From contig JAKSYS010000256.1 in the NCBI GenBank assembly GCA_022925895.1, forward strand, positions 1 to 64,000: a DNA stretch of 64,000 bases, in the 5' to 3' direction. A program made the translations under genes and the position numbers. Positions 35,684-45,368 of this stretch are shown here, in pieces. Source of the DNA: Fragilaria crotonensis. Lineage: Eukaryota > Bacillariophyta > Fragilariophyceae > Fragilariales > Fragilariaceae. The notes below the pieces were generated by a model. It made no database searches. It was not told the origin of the DNA and worked only from the letters and a program-made list of their open reading frames with translations. The first letter of the stretch is position 1, and each line of letters opens with the position of its first letter.

Positions 35684-36262
35684 TTGAGGTTCCTCTTGTA
35701 CATGGGCCAACCCAGCACATCCTTCCCTTCTGGTCACTATGGTGTATTTGGTTTGAATGTGCAGGCAGTAGTATGTGATATCCAATGTTGTTTCATGTTC
35801 TTTGGGGTGGTCGCACCTGGAAAATGTGGTAATCAAGTTGCATTTGAGCGTTCTCTGCTATTTGAGTACATCAACGAGCTTCCTGATGGTTACTACGCAA
35901 TGGTTATGCTGCTATTTGAGTACATCAAGGAGCTTCCTGATGGTTACTTCATCAATGGTTATGCTGCCTATTCAGTCGGGGAGAAGATGTTGACCCCATT
36001 CACAGGTGCTGGTCATAGAAGTGATCTGTCTAAAGATGCATACAATTTGTTTCTCAGTCAGCTGCAAATTCGTATTGAGATGTCATTCGGTCCACTTACT
36101 AACGAGTGGCGAATCTTACAGGCACCCCTGCAAACATCACTTCAACTGTCAAGTGAGATATTGATTTCTTCTGGGCGGCTGCATGAAACACCGACTCCCT
36201 TCTTGCAAGTATTGAACCCAAACCTCGCTCGCAAGTTGGATGGGGATACACTCCCACAGTGA
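35684..36262 (+). pseudogene. PIF/Harbinger transposase fragment
   Basis: An open frame of 192 codons covers the middle of a DDE_Tnp_4 transposase: SGHYGVFGLNVQAVVCD, FMFFGVVAPGKCGNQVAFE, an INGYAAYSVGEKMLTPFTG block (the second Asp position), then LSQLQIRIEMSFGPLTNEWR and ILQAPL, where the catalytic Glu lies in RIEMSFG. The N-terminal part with the first Asp and the partner Myb-like gene are absent. A 54-bp tandem duplication (unit starts 35856 and 35910) repeats LLFEYIxELPDGY in frame. The frame is otherwise intact, which suggests recent truncation. Confidence 0.8.
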
Positions 36263-36488
36263 AAAAAACAAGAGCATGCCTGCTACAAGCATAATTCGTG
36301 ATAATGCTATTACGTAAAGAAGTAGCACAGCAAGGCATGAGGTGTCAACCTGGAAGGTCCGGCCCATGCACGTTCCAGCCGTACCGTTAGGGGCAGTTGA
36401 GTTTGCGCGCCAGCCTTGCTCCGATTTGCATGATGCAAGAATTTTAGCAATCGTAATGATCCATCCGAGCCGGCAAGGTTGCTGCATC
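36263..36488. other. Left flank of the GTAAGCAAATTT array
   Basis: Non-coding. Includes a GC-rich block TTTGCGCGCCAGCC near 36400, echoed as TTTTGCGCCAGCC near 36850 on the other side of the array. Confidence 0.4.
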
Positions 36489-36811
36489 GTAAGCAAATTT
36501 TTCTTGACAGTAAGCAAAATCAGTAAGCAAATTATGCCGGTAAGCAAATTTTGTAAGCAAATTTTTTCGGTAAGCAAATTTGATTTTCGTAGCAAATTCT
36601 TCTTTGCTGTAAGTAAATTTTATTTAGGTGTTTGAAAATTGGTATGTTTTTACGTAGAAAAGACAGTCCCCGTAAGCAAATTTAATCTCCCAGTAAGCAA
36701 ATTTTGTAAGCAAATTTCTGCTTACAATAGATTTGCTTATGGTAAGCAAATTCCGTCAGCAATTTCATTCCGTAAGCAATTTTTTTTCGCTGTAAGCAAA
36801 TTTTCTTACAG
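36489..36811. repeat. Degenerate array of the motif GTAAGCAAATTT
   Basis: About a dozen copies of GTAAGCAA(A)TTT, with spacing from 13 to more than 60 bp, at 36489, 36510, 36523, 36540, 36553, 36570, 36672, 36693, 36706, 36742, 36772 and 36792, plus variants and one or two inverted copies (GCTTAC at 36720). Spacers are A/T-rich and unrelated. GC-rich blocks lie on both sides. No coding sense. Confidence 0.85.
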
Positions 36812-37607
36812 ACGTCAGCCGTGTCACCACCACGCCGGCACATCCAATTTTGCGCCAGCCAGACATAGATCGGAACTTGTTTCCCTCCCGGCGGGCGCGC
36901 ATACTTCCTTTATTCAGGACTTCGCCCGTATTGCCGGACCTTCCTGGCAATCTTGAAAGGAATCAATACGAGCTGCACGAAGTGGGCTCAATGTAGAACA
37001 CAAAAAGCTTTAGCAAATAACTACCGGTACTACATATTGCTGCTCAATTATCATCACCCACACTGCCTACTTATCTCCACAAGCTCTAATCAATGTTGCT
37101 ACCATACATAAGAACTGTGAGAGACCTCTGCTTTTTAGGCATTTTCTTGACTTGTTGACACACAGACTCTTTCTCTGATTCTCAATCCACATCCGAATCG
37201 AAAGCTTTCAACTCGCTCTCAACTCACTCTTCTTCATGATGAGCAATTCTGCAAAGCCTTTAACTCCACAGTCAATGCCAATCGCTGATCTCTTTCATCT
37301 TTATTCTCCCGCTGTTGAGCAGCCTCAGTTTGGAACTTGCCGAGAGAGTGCAAATGGGACTGCAGAAGGCGCATTTTGATTGCATCTCGCCCAGTCGGAG
37401 TACCAGTACGACCGGTACTGGTGCTCGCTGTTTTATAACACAAAGTACTCTGATGATTTCTTTGGGAAGAACCAGTTCGAGGCGGGGGTGGGGACACGAT
37501 CGTGACGACCTCATCACTGCTCAGCTGATACTACCGTAGGAAATAGATGTTGAATTTGCGTCGTCATCGTCTTGCCGTTGCTTTTTGTTCTCGTTTGCCA
37601 TACTCAA
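36812..37607. other. No gene seen
   Basis: Non-coding on both strands as far as can be seen. It contains CTACCGGTACTAC near 37021 and CCAGTACGACCGGTACTGGTG near 37400, an isolated example of the host-type GTAC words. Confidence 0.35.
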
Positions 37608-38016
37608 GCGGAATACGTCACCACTCAACTGTGGCACAGCTAAGAATGATAAATGCGGAATTCCCTCTTCATCACGAAATGTCTCGCTGATCCTTTTTTA
37701 TCACGAACTGTCTCGCAGATCCTTTTTTATCACAAACTGTCTCGCAGCATCATGTAGTCGTCAGCTTCCTGTTCTCATTGGCAATACTCGATTTCAAAGC
37801 GGAATACGTCACCACTCAACTGTGGCACAGCTAAGAATGATAAATGCGGAATTTCCACTTCATCACGAATTGTCTCGCTGATCCTTTTTTTTCACGAACT
37901 GTCTCGCAGATCCCTTTTTATCACGAACTGTCTCGCAGATCCCTTTTTATCACGAACTGTCTCGCAGCATCATGCAACCTTCGGCTTCCTGTTCTCATTT
38001 GCAATACTCGATTTCA
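37608..38016. repeat. Tandem duplication of about 191 bp with internal 27-29 bp subrepeats
   Basis: Copies begin GCGGAATACGTCACCACTC at 37608 and 37799. Each contains TGTGGCACAGCTAAGAATG and then two to four subrepeats of TCACGAACTGTCTCGCAGAT with a T-run, ending in GCTTCCTGTTCTCAT and AATACTCGATTTCAAA. The second copy has one more subrepeat. Open frames here are produced by the repeats. Confidence 0.9.
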
Positions 38017-39920
38017 AAATACAAGCTCATTTTTATCCTCAGATGTGAATTTCTGGCATTTCTCTGAACTGTCAGTTCTGTCAGTCCATGCAATCCGGAA
38101 GATTATCGAAACACATCAAGTCAACACCGCAAACACATCTTGAGATGCTCATGAGATGTCAACCAGTATTTCGAGGCCCACTGCCGTTGATTTTGCCCAA
38201 TTGTTAGCATCGGGCCATTTCGATGTACCGGTGCATTTCAGGGAACGAAGTACTCCGAAAAAAGTAAAACGATGCATTTCCCGGTCGGCACATCACATCT
38301 CATGAGACTTATCTACGTCGGTGGTTTTCGTATGGTAAGTTCACTAGTAGAGAACCACATGAAATCTAAATAACCCCTATTACAACATCAAATTACTACA
38401 ATTATAATGTCCTTGTAGTTTTGCGTATGCTGCAGACAATCAATAAATGTTTCATATTCCAACCTTGTTTGTTGCATACGCATACGATGAGAAGTATGAT
38501 CCTACTCCAGATCATGATCGATAAAAACGCAATTAATTTCAAGCAGCTTCAGAAAACCGAACGTAAACTCGCTTCCGACAAGAAAACATACCCTGTCATC
38601 AAAACTGTCATTGTCTTACGCAGCTGCGAAATGATCAATTCTCTCATCTATAATTTCCTTCAAATGCCCCATTGAATGGTGTTATCTCACCTTATTTATC
38701 CGATTTCAGTCTCCCATGGAGTATTGACAATCAATCCTTGCTTCCAATGCCAAGGATGCGATGTTTGATCCTACTAGTCGAGGCATGAGGCAAAACGAAG
38801 CCATGGATTAAAGCATCCAAGATAACATAACATTTAATCGGTTCAGAAAAGAAACAAATCTCTGTCACTCTGGCATCATCATAGATTTAATTTTCACGTG
38901 CCCGCCCAATGATGAAAAATCTTATATAATAGCACATCATGGTTGAAGATATAACAGCTGCACCCAAGCACTCACTAGAGCCAAATTCTATAAGTAAAAA
39001 TGAATTGGAGTATTCCATGACACTCTTCTCTTTGATTAGTGCTCTGGTCCTAAAAAATTGACGCTTGGTATACACCATTCCCTGAGATAGAATCTTAAAA
39101 TGACATTTGAAGAGGCAAATTATCCCATGACAGCGCATTTTGTCATTTGGGAAGAAGACGCTACAGCCGTACGCTCTCGCGTGTACTTATCTAAGTATCC
39201 AGCGTCAACTGAAAAATTGAAATACGAAATTATTCTTTCCTATGAGAAAAGTAGGGACGAAGACGAATGATTGAGATTCAGGGTTTACAATCTGAAGTCA
39301 TTTTGCACACATTTTCTGTAAACGTATGGACGAAAAAGTATAAGCACGTCATATGTTCGCCGCAAATTAATTGAAGGAGCTAGACGGTTGGCTTCTTGTG
39401 TTCATCTTGCGGAATTAAATCTGTTTACAAAAGAGGCAGCGGCGTTTCAGATGGTCGACTCTCCAGATTCACCAATCCAATACGACAGAATTTCTTCCTA
39501 TTCTGCGATTTAACGTATTAACTCTTACACTTTTCGAATGCACTGGCATTTGTGGTGAAAATGGACCCATAATTTCTATTGTTTTCCAATGAGAGAAGGG
39601 AAGAAATTGTTCATGAGAATGTCACACTTTCCATCATCACGTTTTTTAGAAAGATGTACATCCTTTCGATTCCAAATGCTTTATATTTCGGCAATTCCAA
39701 TATCATTTTATTCTCCTATCTATGTATTTGCGAGGAAGGAATGTATTTTTTAATGAGAATGTCACGCTTCTAAGAAGTATGAGCATCCTTACGAATACGA
39801 TGCGCTTGATATTTTGGGAATTCCAATCTCATATCGTCCCAATGGATGGTAGGTGATTAAATATGCGAACTGACTGCATTAGGATTGAAGAGCTAGTCAC
39901 TTGTTTTCGTACGCTGCCAC
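38017..39920. other. No gene seen, AT-rich
   Basis: About 1.9 kb of AT-rich sequence. The longest frames (84 codons at 38421, 83 codons minus at 39138) lack similarity to anything I know and have biased composition. GAATGTCAC recurs at 39617 and 39759 with flanking similarity, suggesting another weak duplication of about 140 bp. Confidence 0.4.
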
Positions 39921-40360
39921 ATATTTGTAGGTTGTGGCATGAGAACCTGCAATCAAATGCCGAATGTGCGCCTTTTTCTAGGTAAACCAACGGATCGATT
40001 TGATGACGAGTAGCATTTTTTGCACCTGTGATTGCCACTCATTTACTTTGGACAATAGTAGTTTCCAGTGCATGGCCCATCTCTCAAGTACAGATCACGA
40101 TGGTGCTATTTGAAGCGCTGGGCTTGTCAGGTGTTTTTGAACTCTCTACATAGTTGCAGGTTGTGACATGAGAACCTGAAATCAAATGCCGCATGCGCGC
40201 CTTTTTCTAGGTGCACGAACGGATCAATATGTTGACGTGTCGCATTTTAGCACCTGTGATTGCCACTCGTTTACTATGGACAATAGTAGTTTCCAGAGCA
40301 TTGGTCCATCTCTCGAGTACAGATCACGACGGTGCTTTTTGAAGCGCTGGTCGTTGCCAA
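39921..40360. repeat. Tandem duplication with a period of about 228 bp
   Basis: Copies start near 39928 and 40157 with AGGTTGTGxCATGAGAACCTG. Both carry GCGCGCC or GTGCGCC with TTTTTCTAGGT, GCACCTGTGATTGCCACTC, GACAATAGTAGTTTCCAG and CAGATCACGAxGGTGCT. Identity looks near 85-90 percent by eye. Confidence 0.85.
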
Positions 40361-40420
40361 TCTTTTTCTCTAGTCTATTTCCTAACCTAAACATAAGGGT
40401 GGGCTATCTCAAACCTACGT

Positions 40421-40960
40421 GGATCAAATTCGAGGATTGAAAGGAGGCGTCGTAGTGGTTTCGAATTGAATTGGGGGGAATCCCAAAATCCACCCATTTC
40501 TGGAGTAGATGTCACGGATGTTGCTGATCAAATTCGAGGATGGAAAGGAGGTGTCGTAGTGGTTTCGGATTGAATTGGGGGAATAGAATCCCAAAATCCA
40601 CCCATTTCTGGAGTTGATGTCACTATGTTGCTTTTGAAGCACTGGGCACTGGTCGTTGCTACTCCTTTTTCTCAAGTAGTAACCACAAACAAGACAAAAT
40701 GGCACTGTCGTTGCTACTCCTTTTTCTCTAGTTACTTCAAACAAGACAAAATGAGTGGTAGATCTCACGATGTTGCTTTTGATGCTTTTGAAGCACTGGT
40801 CGTCGCTACTCTTTTTCTCTCGACTCTTCCCTTACCACAACACAAAATGAGTGGTTCCATGGATTAAAGTCAAGGATCGAAAGGACAGTCGTAGTGGCAT
40901 CGCATTGAATTGGGGGAAATCGAATCCCACAATGGCATACCTTCGCGGCATTGCATTGAA
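40421..40960. repeat. Higher-order repeat field, 104-bp unit plus variants
   Basis: GATCAAATTCGAGG starts copies at 40422 and 40526, each with GTCGTAGTGGTTTCG, GAATTGGGGG and CAAAATCCACCCATTTCTGG. A third, more diverged copy is at 40868-40935. Between them a separate unit (GATGTTGCTTTTGA, GAAGCACTGG, TCGTTGCTACTCC, AAGACAAAATG) recurs near 40625, 40710 and 40770. No coding sense. Confidence 0.8.
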
Positions 40961-41012
40961 ATTTAAGTACGATCCTGTTCCCAGTCAATGCATGGCGAGA
41001 CTGAGCATCGTA

Positions 41013-41340
41013 ACCGAGAGTATCATTACAGCTAATTGATTTAGCACCATGATTTATGATGTAGTTATGGATGATCGCATGCGTGCTGTAGTCTCGTCAA
41101 TGGACCTGGCTCCAACGCCGCTTGTTTGAGGAGGCTGTGACTCTTACGCATTTCTGAGACCACACCTCGCAATTGAACCGAGAGTATCATTACAGCTAAT
41201 TGATTTAGCACCATGATTTATGATGTAGTTATGGATGATCGCATGCGTGCTGCAGTCTCGTCAATTGGACCTGGCTCCAACGCCGCTTGTTTGAGGAGGC
41301 TGTGCCTCTTACGCATTTCTGAGACCACACCTCGCAATTC
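41013..41340. repeat. 164-bp tandem duplication covering the sulfatase 3' end
   Basis: Copies start ACCGAGAGTATCATTACAGC at 41013 and 41177 and differ at only about three positions, one a single-base indel. The second copy contains the last about 120 nt of the sulfatase gene including its stop at 41218-41220; the first is an orphan copy downstream of the stop. Confidence 0.9.
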
Positions 41341-43043
41341 AGTGGAGTTGATCAGATCCTGCAGCTCCAAAGGATCCGCATCGAGATCAAACAGCTGCTC
41401 CATATTGTAGTCGGGCCAAGTCATGAATTTGTACTTCTTGCGTACCAAAGCTGTTGACGCCGGTATTACGCTGGTCTCGAGGTGGACTGGATGCTCATAA
41501 AAGAACTCATCTCGCCAATTGGGTTCTGACTTCAAATACAAATCCGAAATGTCACGACCCTGCATTACGCTTGGCTGCTTCACACCTGCTGCTCCAAGAA
41601 TGGTAGATGCGAGGTCAATATTCAGTGTGAAATCATCATTGATAGTGCCGATCTTGTCCTTTGGAATTCTTGGGTCCTTGATAATCAATGGAACGCGGAT
41701 ACTTTCCTGGTGGGGAAACCATTTGCCTGCAAGTTGGTGTTCGGAATGATACAAGCCGTTGTCTGTTGAGAAGATTATCATCGTGTTTTCAACCAAATTC
41801 TGCGCTTCCAATTCCTTGTAAATAACTTCCGATGTTTTGTCGATTTCCGAGATCAGCCTGAAATAGTTCTTCATCATGCGCTGGTGTTTTCCGGTGTGTC
41901 AAAGCGAATCCTCCAACGGCGCCTTCCCTCATTGATGTCCCCGAAGAACCACGGCAATTTGTTCCAAGCGTCTGGCGTAGCGCTGATAGGCACCGCTACA
42001 GTTTCGTTCTCGTACAATGACATACTCTCCTCTTGCGGGAAATACTGTTCATCAGTACCGTCGACAGAATGGGGTGCGAAAAAGCAAACTTCGAGCAAAA
42101 ATGGTTTGTCTGTTGGGCGATTTCGTAAAAACTCCAGAGCGCCCTTTTCATCTTTCTTCGTTGAATGTATGCGCACGCCATTCTCGACGTACCAATGTTC
42201 CCCGTAATATTCCTCCATGTGGTGAAAGGTGTTCCTGACCAAGTCTTCGACAGGAAAATGCCATTTCCCAACGTGCCCGAGGTGGTATCCTTTTTCTTTG
42301 AGGAGTTGCGGCCATGCATCGTTCCAGCCGGAGTACCATAGCGGTTTGTGCGGATAGTCACTTTTGTGTCGTGAGATGTACAATCCAGTATACAAGGTAG
42401 CCCTGCTGATCCAACAAACGGAGGTAGTGACACAGTTGTGGACAAACTTGACTCCCTGCTCTGCAAGCCAATCGAAGAATGGCGTTCTAACAATCGACGC
42501 ATTGGCAGATCCGATCGAATCGTGTCTCCAGTCATCTCCATAGAGGATAAGAATGTTGAGCGGTTTTTGTTCACTGCCCGATTCGCTGTCCTTCCCTTCG
42601 CTATTCTCGTCGCCCCTCTCGGATGCTGCAAGGGGCAATGGGGTTTCTAGCTTTTCTCCTGAATCGTTTTCAGTCTTACCCTCCTTCACCGCCAGTTCTT
42701 TGGGCTCATCTGCGGTGCTAGAGTTGGTTTCTTGAGGAACTTGTTGAACTTCAGCTGGGTCGTTCGGGCTGTCGATCTTTAAGGCTCCCTTCTCAATTGG
42801 AAGTGGTTCCTCCACGATAACAGAGGCAATGCGTGTCGTTGGCGGGAGTTCTGGAATAGGACCTGAATTTCCTGAAAGGTGGTCGGGTATTTCAAATGAC
42901 TTCGTCAGTTGGCCACCTTGTATCACCTCGGTTACGACGGAAATCACCATAGCAGCAGCAATGACACTTGCAAGCAAAGGAAACCGGAACGGTCTAGTCC
43001 TGCTGCCGGTGGCCATAGGGGAGCTTTCCATCTCTGCTGACAT
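41218..43043 (-). CDS. Sulfatase-family protein, membrane-anchored, with one frame break
   Basis: An alkaline-phosphatase-fold sulfatase that would cleave sulfate esters, probably on secreted or wall polysaccharides. Start chosen at 43043 (MSAEMESSPMATGSRT), giving a short cytosolic tail and one membrane segment (FPLLASVIAAAMVISVV), then an acidic linker. The catalytic domain opens LNILILYGDDWRHDSIGS (metal Asp pair), followed by TTSVCWISRATLYTG. This is the formylglycine site; the consensus Pro/Ala after C-x is Ile here. Then come HLGHVGKWHF and, in the second frame, MIIFSTDNGLYHSEHQLAGKW. The frame ends at 41874 (RFDTPENTSA) while the continuation QRMMKNYFRLISEID starts in the next frame, so one nucleotide is lost or gained near 41885-41895. 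Everything else is intact: a recent pseudogene, allele-specific lesion or base-call error. Upstream lies the CRE-bearing inverted repeat. Confidence 0.75.
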
Positions 43044-43538
43044 CGCACCAACGATACAGTTGGAAGTTGAGTGCACTCCGCAACCTGATCCCCTGATGTG
43101 CGGATCCCCTCTGGTACTCGTAGGTAGTAGAGCGTACATGTATGATAAAATCAAAAACAAGAATGGATTTCAGAATCGTGGTACACATATGGTATGTACC
43201 GTACCAGGTACATGTACTGGATATTACCAACGCACACGTAGTTCAGAGCAGCCTAGGAATTGTAGTCGAAGTCCAAAGTACAACGGTACGAGTACCGGTA
43301 CCGTGAGTGACCTGCGCTCGCGCGTCTGAGATGTCCAATGTCCACCAACCGGATCCGATTAGAATGCAAGGAAATGACGTCAAGCCGTACAAGTACCAAT
43401 CAGCATGCTCTCCCAATGTTACTGTCTTACTGGAGTACTGTATCACCGTACTGAGTACGTAGTACGTGGAAGGGTTAGTACTGTGACGTCATCCTTGACG
43501 TCATTTCCTTGCATTCTAATCGAAACAGCGAGTGAGTT
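43044..43538. promoter_or_regulatory. Sulfatase upstream region with GTAC islands and CRE sites
   Basis: GTAC words cluster at 43190-43215 (ATGTACCGTACCAGGTACAT) and 43285-43305. TGACGTCA, the palindromic CRE/bZIP site, occurs at 43375-43382, 43484-43491 and 43496-43503. In diatoms, CREB/ATF-like bZIP factors acting on CRE-type elements mediate CO2/cAMP responses in carbonic anhydrase promoters. A role for this gene is inference. Confidence 0.5.
43356..43522. repeat. Perfect 29-bp inverted repeat (foldback, 167 bp)
   Basis: Left arm 43356-43384 (CGATTAGAATGCAAGGAAAT and 9 more bases) is the exact reverse complement of 43494-43522, with 109 bp between. No matching direct repeat was found immediately outside the arms, so transposition is not shown. 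Each arm holds one TGACGTCA. Confidence 0.95.
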
Positions 43539-43919
43539 TTATGGGGTGGGATGTGCGAGAACAAAGGACGACTGAACGGACAAGCGGACAACAAGAACAA
43601 AAACTGGAGCCGCACGTTGATTGGATTGGAATCCAACCAAGACGATGGCACCGGGCCAACCTAGAAAGTTAAAATTGGCCATCCAGCCATACTCAATGAT
43701 GACTTCCCAATCACCAAGACGTGGGTCACGATTTTCAAAGGTCTCGACCAATGGGACGACTCGTCGGCTCGCTTTGCATCCTTTGCATCCTTGCATACCC
43801 CCCGTGACCTCACCACGATGCACAGTTTCCAACATCTCTGTTCCCCGAAGATTGACCACCTTGTTGCACTTTGTGACAGCGGAGTATGGGTTGTCCACAA
43901 CGTTCATGTCGACACGCAA
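43539..43919 (-). CDS. Hypothetical protein, 126 codons
   Basis: An open frame with balanced composition: it reads MRVDMNVVDNPYSAVTKC, then GGMQGCKGCKASRRVVPLVE, NRDPRLGDWEVIIEYGWM and WPGAIVLVGF. I do not recognise the family. The plus strand is also open over much of the same stretch, which weakens the case. It lies between the sulfatase promoter and a truncated transposon and could be a transposon fragment. Confidence 0.3.
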   Translation of the reverse strand: MRVDMNVVDNPYSAVTKCNKVVNLRGTEMLETVHRGEVTGGMQGCKGCKASRRVVPLVETFENRDPRLGDWEVIIEYGWMANFNFLGWPGAIVLVGFQSNQRAAPVFVLVVRLSVQSSFVLAHPTP

Positions 43920-44049
43920 TCGACCTCGACGCTGATGGGGGCAACCTCTGGGCCATCATCATGGGAACGGGTGGCACAGCTGCAACAATGGTTAAAGAAC
44001 GGACTGGCATGTATGCCTGCCAGACCAGCACACATCAGAAGGTTGGTTT

Positions 44050-45085
44050 TTGAATCACTAACAGTGTATCTTAACTATTTGATAAGAAATAGTAACCATG
44101 TGTGAGTTGAAGTCACATATATGTTATCATTTTTAATATGTATTTAGTAGTCATTTGTTACTGTGACATTACTCAGAGTCATATATTGTTCCAATATATA
44201 TTAATATCATTCCAATGTGTATGGCAGAGTAACATCTATGCATATAACCTTCCTTAAGAGCTGCAAATGTAACAATGTAACTCTAAACATACTATTGGCT
44301 ATACACAGAATACATCTGGTTAGAGTAGTATCGCATGTGACACTTCAAAATGGTTTGTTCTGAATAGACAAGGTTTTCATATGCCAGCGCATATGTATTG
44401 ATTGCATCAATCAAGAGAAAAACCTTTGTTTTCCCAACATGACCTTTATGTTGTTATGACCATCCATTTTTTGGTAATGGTTGGCAAAACTTTCACACTT
44501 TTGGTTTTGGCGGAGACAAGCATTTTATGAACCAGCAACAACTTCTTGTCTTGTTCATAATATATGTTCATGCTGGGACACAATTGTGATCAAACTCTGC
44601 ACCCTCTCTCTCATTCAACAAGAATGGTAACCCCTGATTACTATTGTACGGTTTGCAAAAAGAGTTTCAAGAGACTTTTGCACCAGCTTAATCCGAGTTT
44701 GGCACGTAAATCTCATTACATGCTGGCAAGTGACAAAGCAGCAGCAACAGTGCCCTCAATTGTATCAAACATTGGCCACGTGAACACCGGTAATTTGTTG
44801 CAAGGTGCTACTTCTTGCGAATTCTGTCCAAAATTGAGTTCTTCTTTGTCAGATGAATTGCTTCCAGCATTGGAGGGTGGGGAATTGTTGGAAAGGCCGA
44901 TGATCATGAGTTGCATGTCAAAGATTTCAACAAAGTCGACGACTACATTATGTTTGACAATGACAGTATTCCCGAAGGCAATGCTGACAATCAAGACATT
45001 TCAGAAACTGAATCAGAGGAAGGTCCGGATCTCAACGTTTTGGATTTGTACTTGAAACTGTTCAACCTTTTCAACTGATATCTTT
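44050..45085 (+). mobile_element. 5' fragment of a CMC/Plavaka element
   Basis: The coding part (44564-45085) repeats the N-terminus of the transposase at 2899: YYCTVCKKSFKRLLHQLNPS matches CAVCGKSFKRLQSHLAQN, followed by the same Ala/Ser/Thr-rich run. In the next frame FNKVDDYIMFDNDS and EEGPDLNVLDLYLKLF match VDDDNFVMFEDND and EEGPDLGVLDLCLELF. It stops there, and no catalytic domain follows. About 500 bp of AT-rich sequence ahead of it shares words with 2400-2890 (AGTCATTTGTTAC, TCATATATTGTT), so the common 5' end of the family probably lies within these stretches. Confidence 0.7.
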
Positions 45086-45365
45086 GCGGCGATGAACTCA
45101 GATCCAAAGGAAAAAGATTCAACTACTACCGGAACCGGATACCAAATACCACGGTTATTTTAGCGCTCCAATAACTGCGTTTGTTGCGATGAGCGTGTCC
45201 GGTCACCCAAGGTCAAGGCCTTACGGTTACTACGTACTGCTGTCAACTGGTATACCAAACCGCATACCGGATGGTTTGGTTATTAACCATACCAGAATTG
45301 GCGGTAGTTACTTTCAGGTGGGTTTTTTCAATGACCGCACTATATGTAGGCCAATATATGTACGA
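45086..45365. other. Non-coding flank of the MITE
   Basis: Contains CGGTTATTTTAGC and ACCAAACCGCATACCGG words that recur in altered form at 46170-46390. The MITE may have inserted into this older repeat. Confidence 0.35.
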
Positions 45366-45368
45366 TGA

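Noticed and set aside
28951-36262. Polinton or other virus-like element
   Set aside because: No capsid, polymerase B, integrase of retroviral type or packaging ATPase motif was seen; the transposases are MULE and Harbinger types.
36489-36811. Short repeats with unrelated spacers, CRISPR-like at first sight
   Set aside because: Repeat length (about 12 bp) and spacing are irregular, no cas genes are present, and the context is eukaryotic nuclear DNA.
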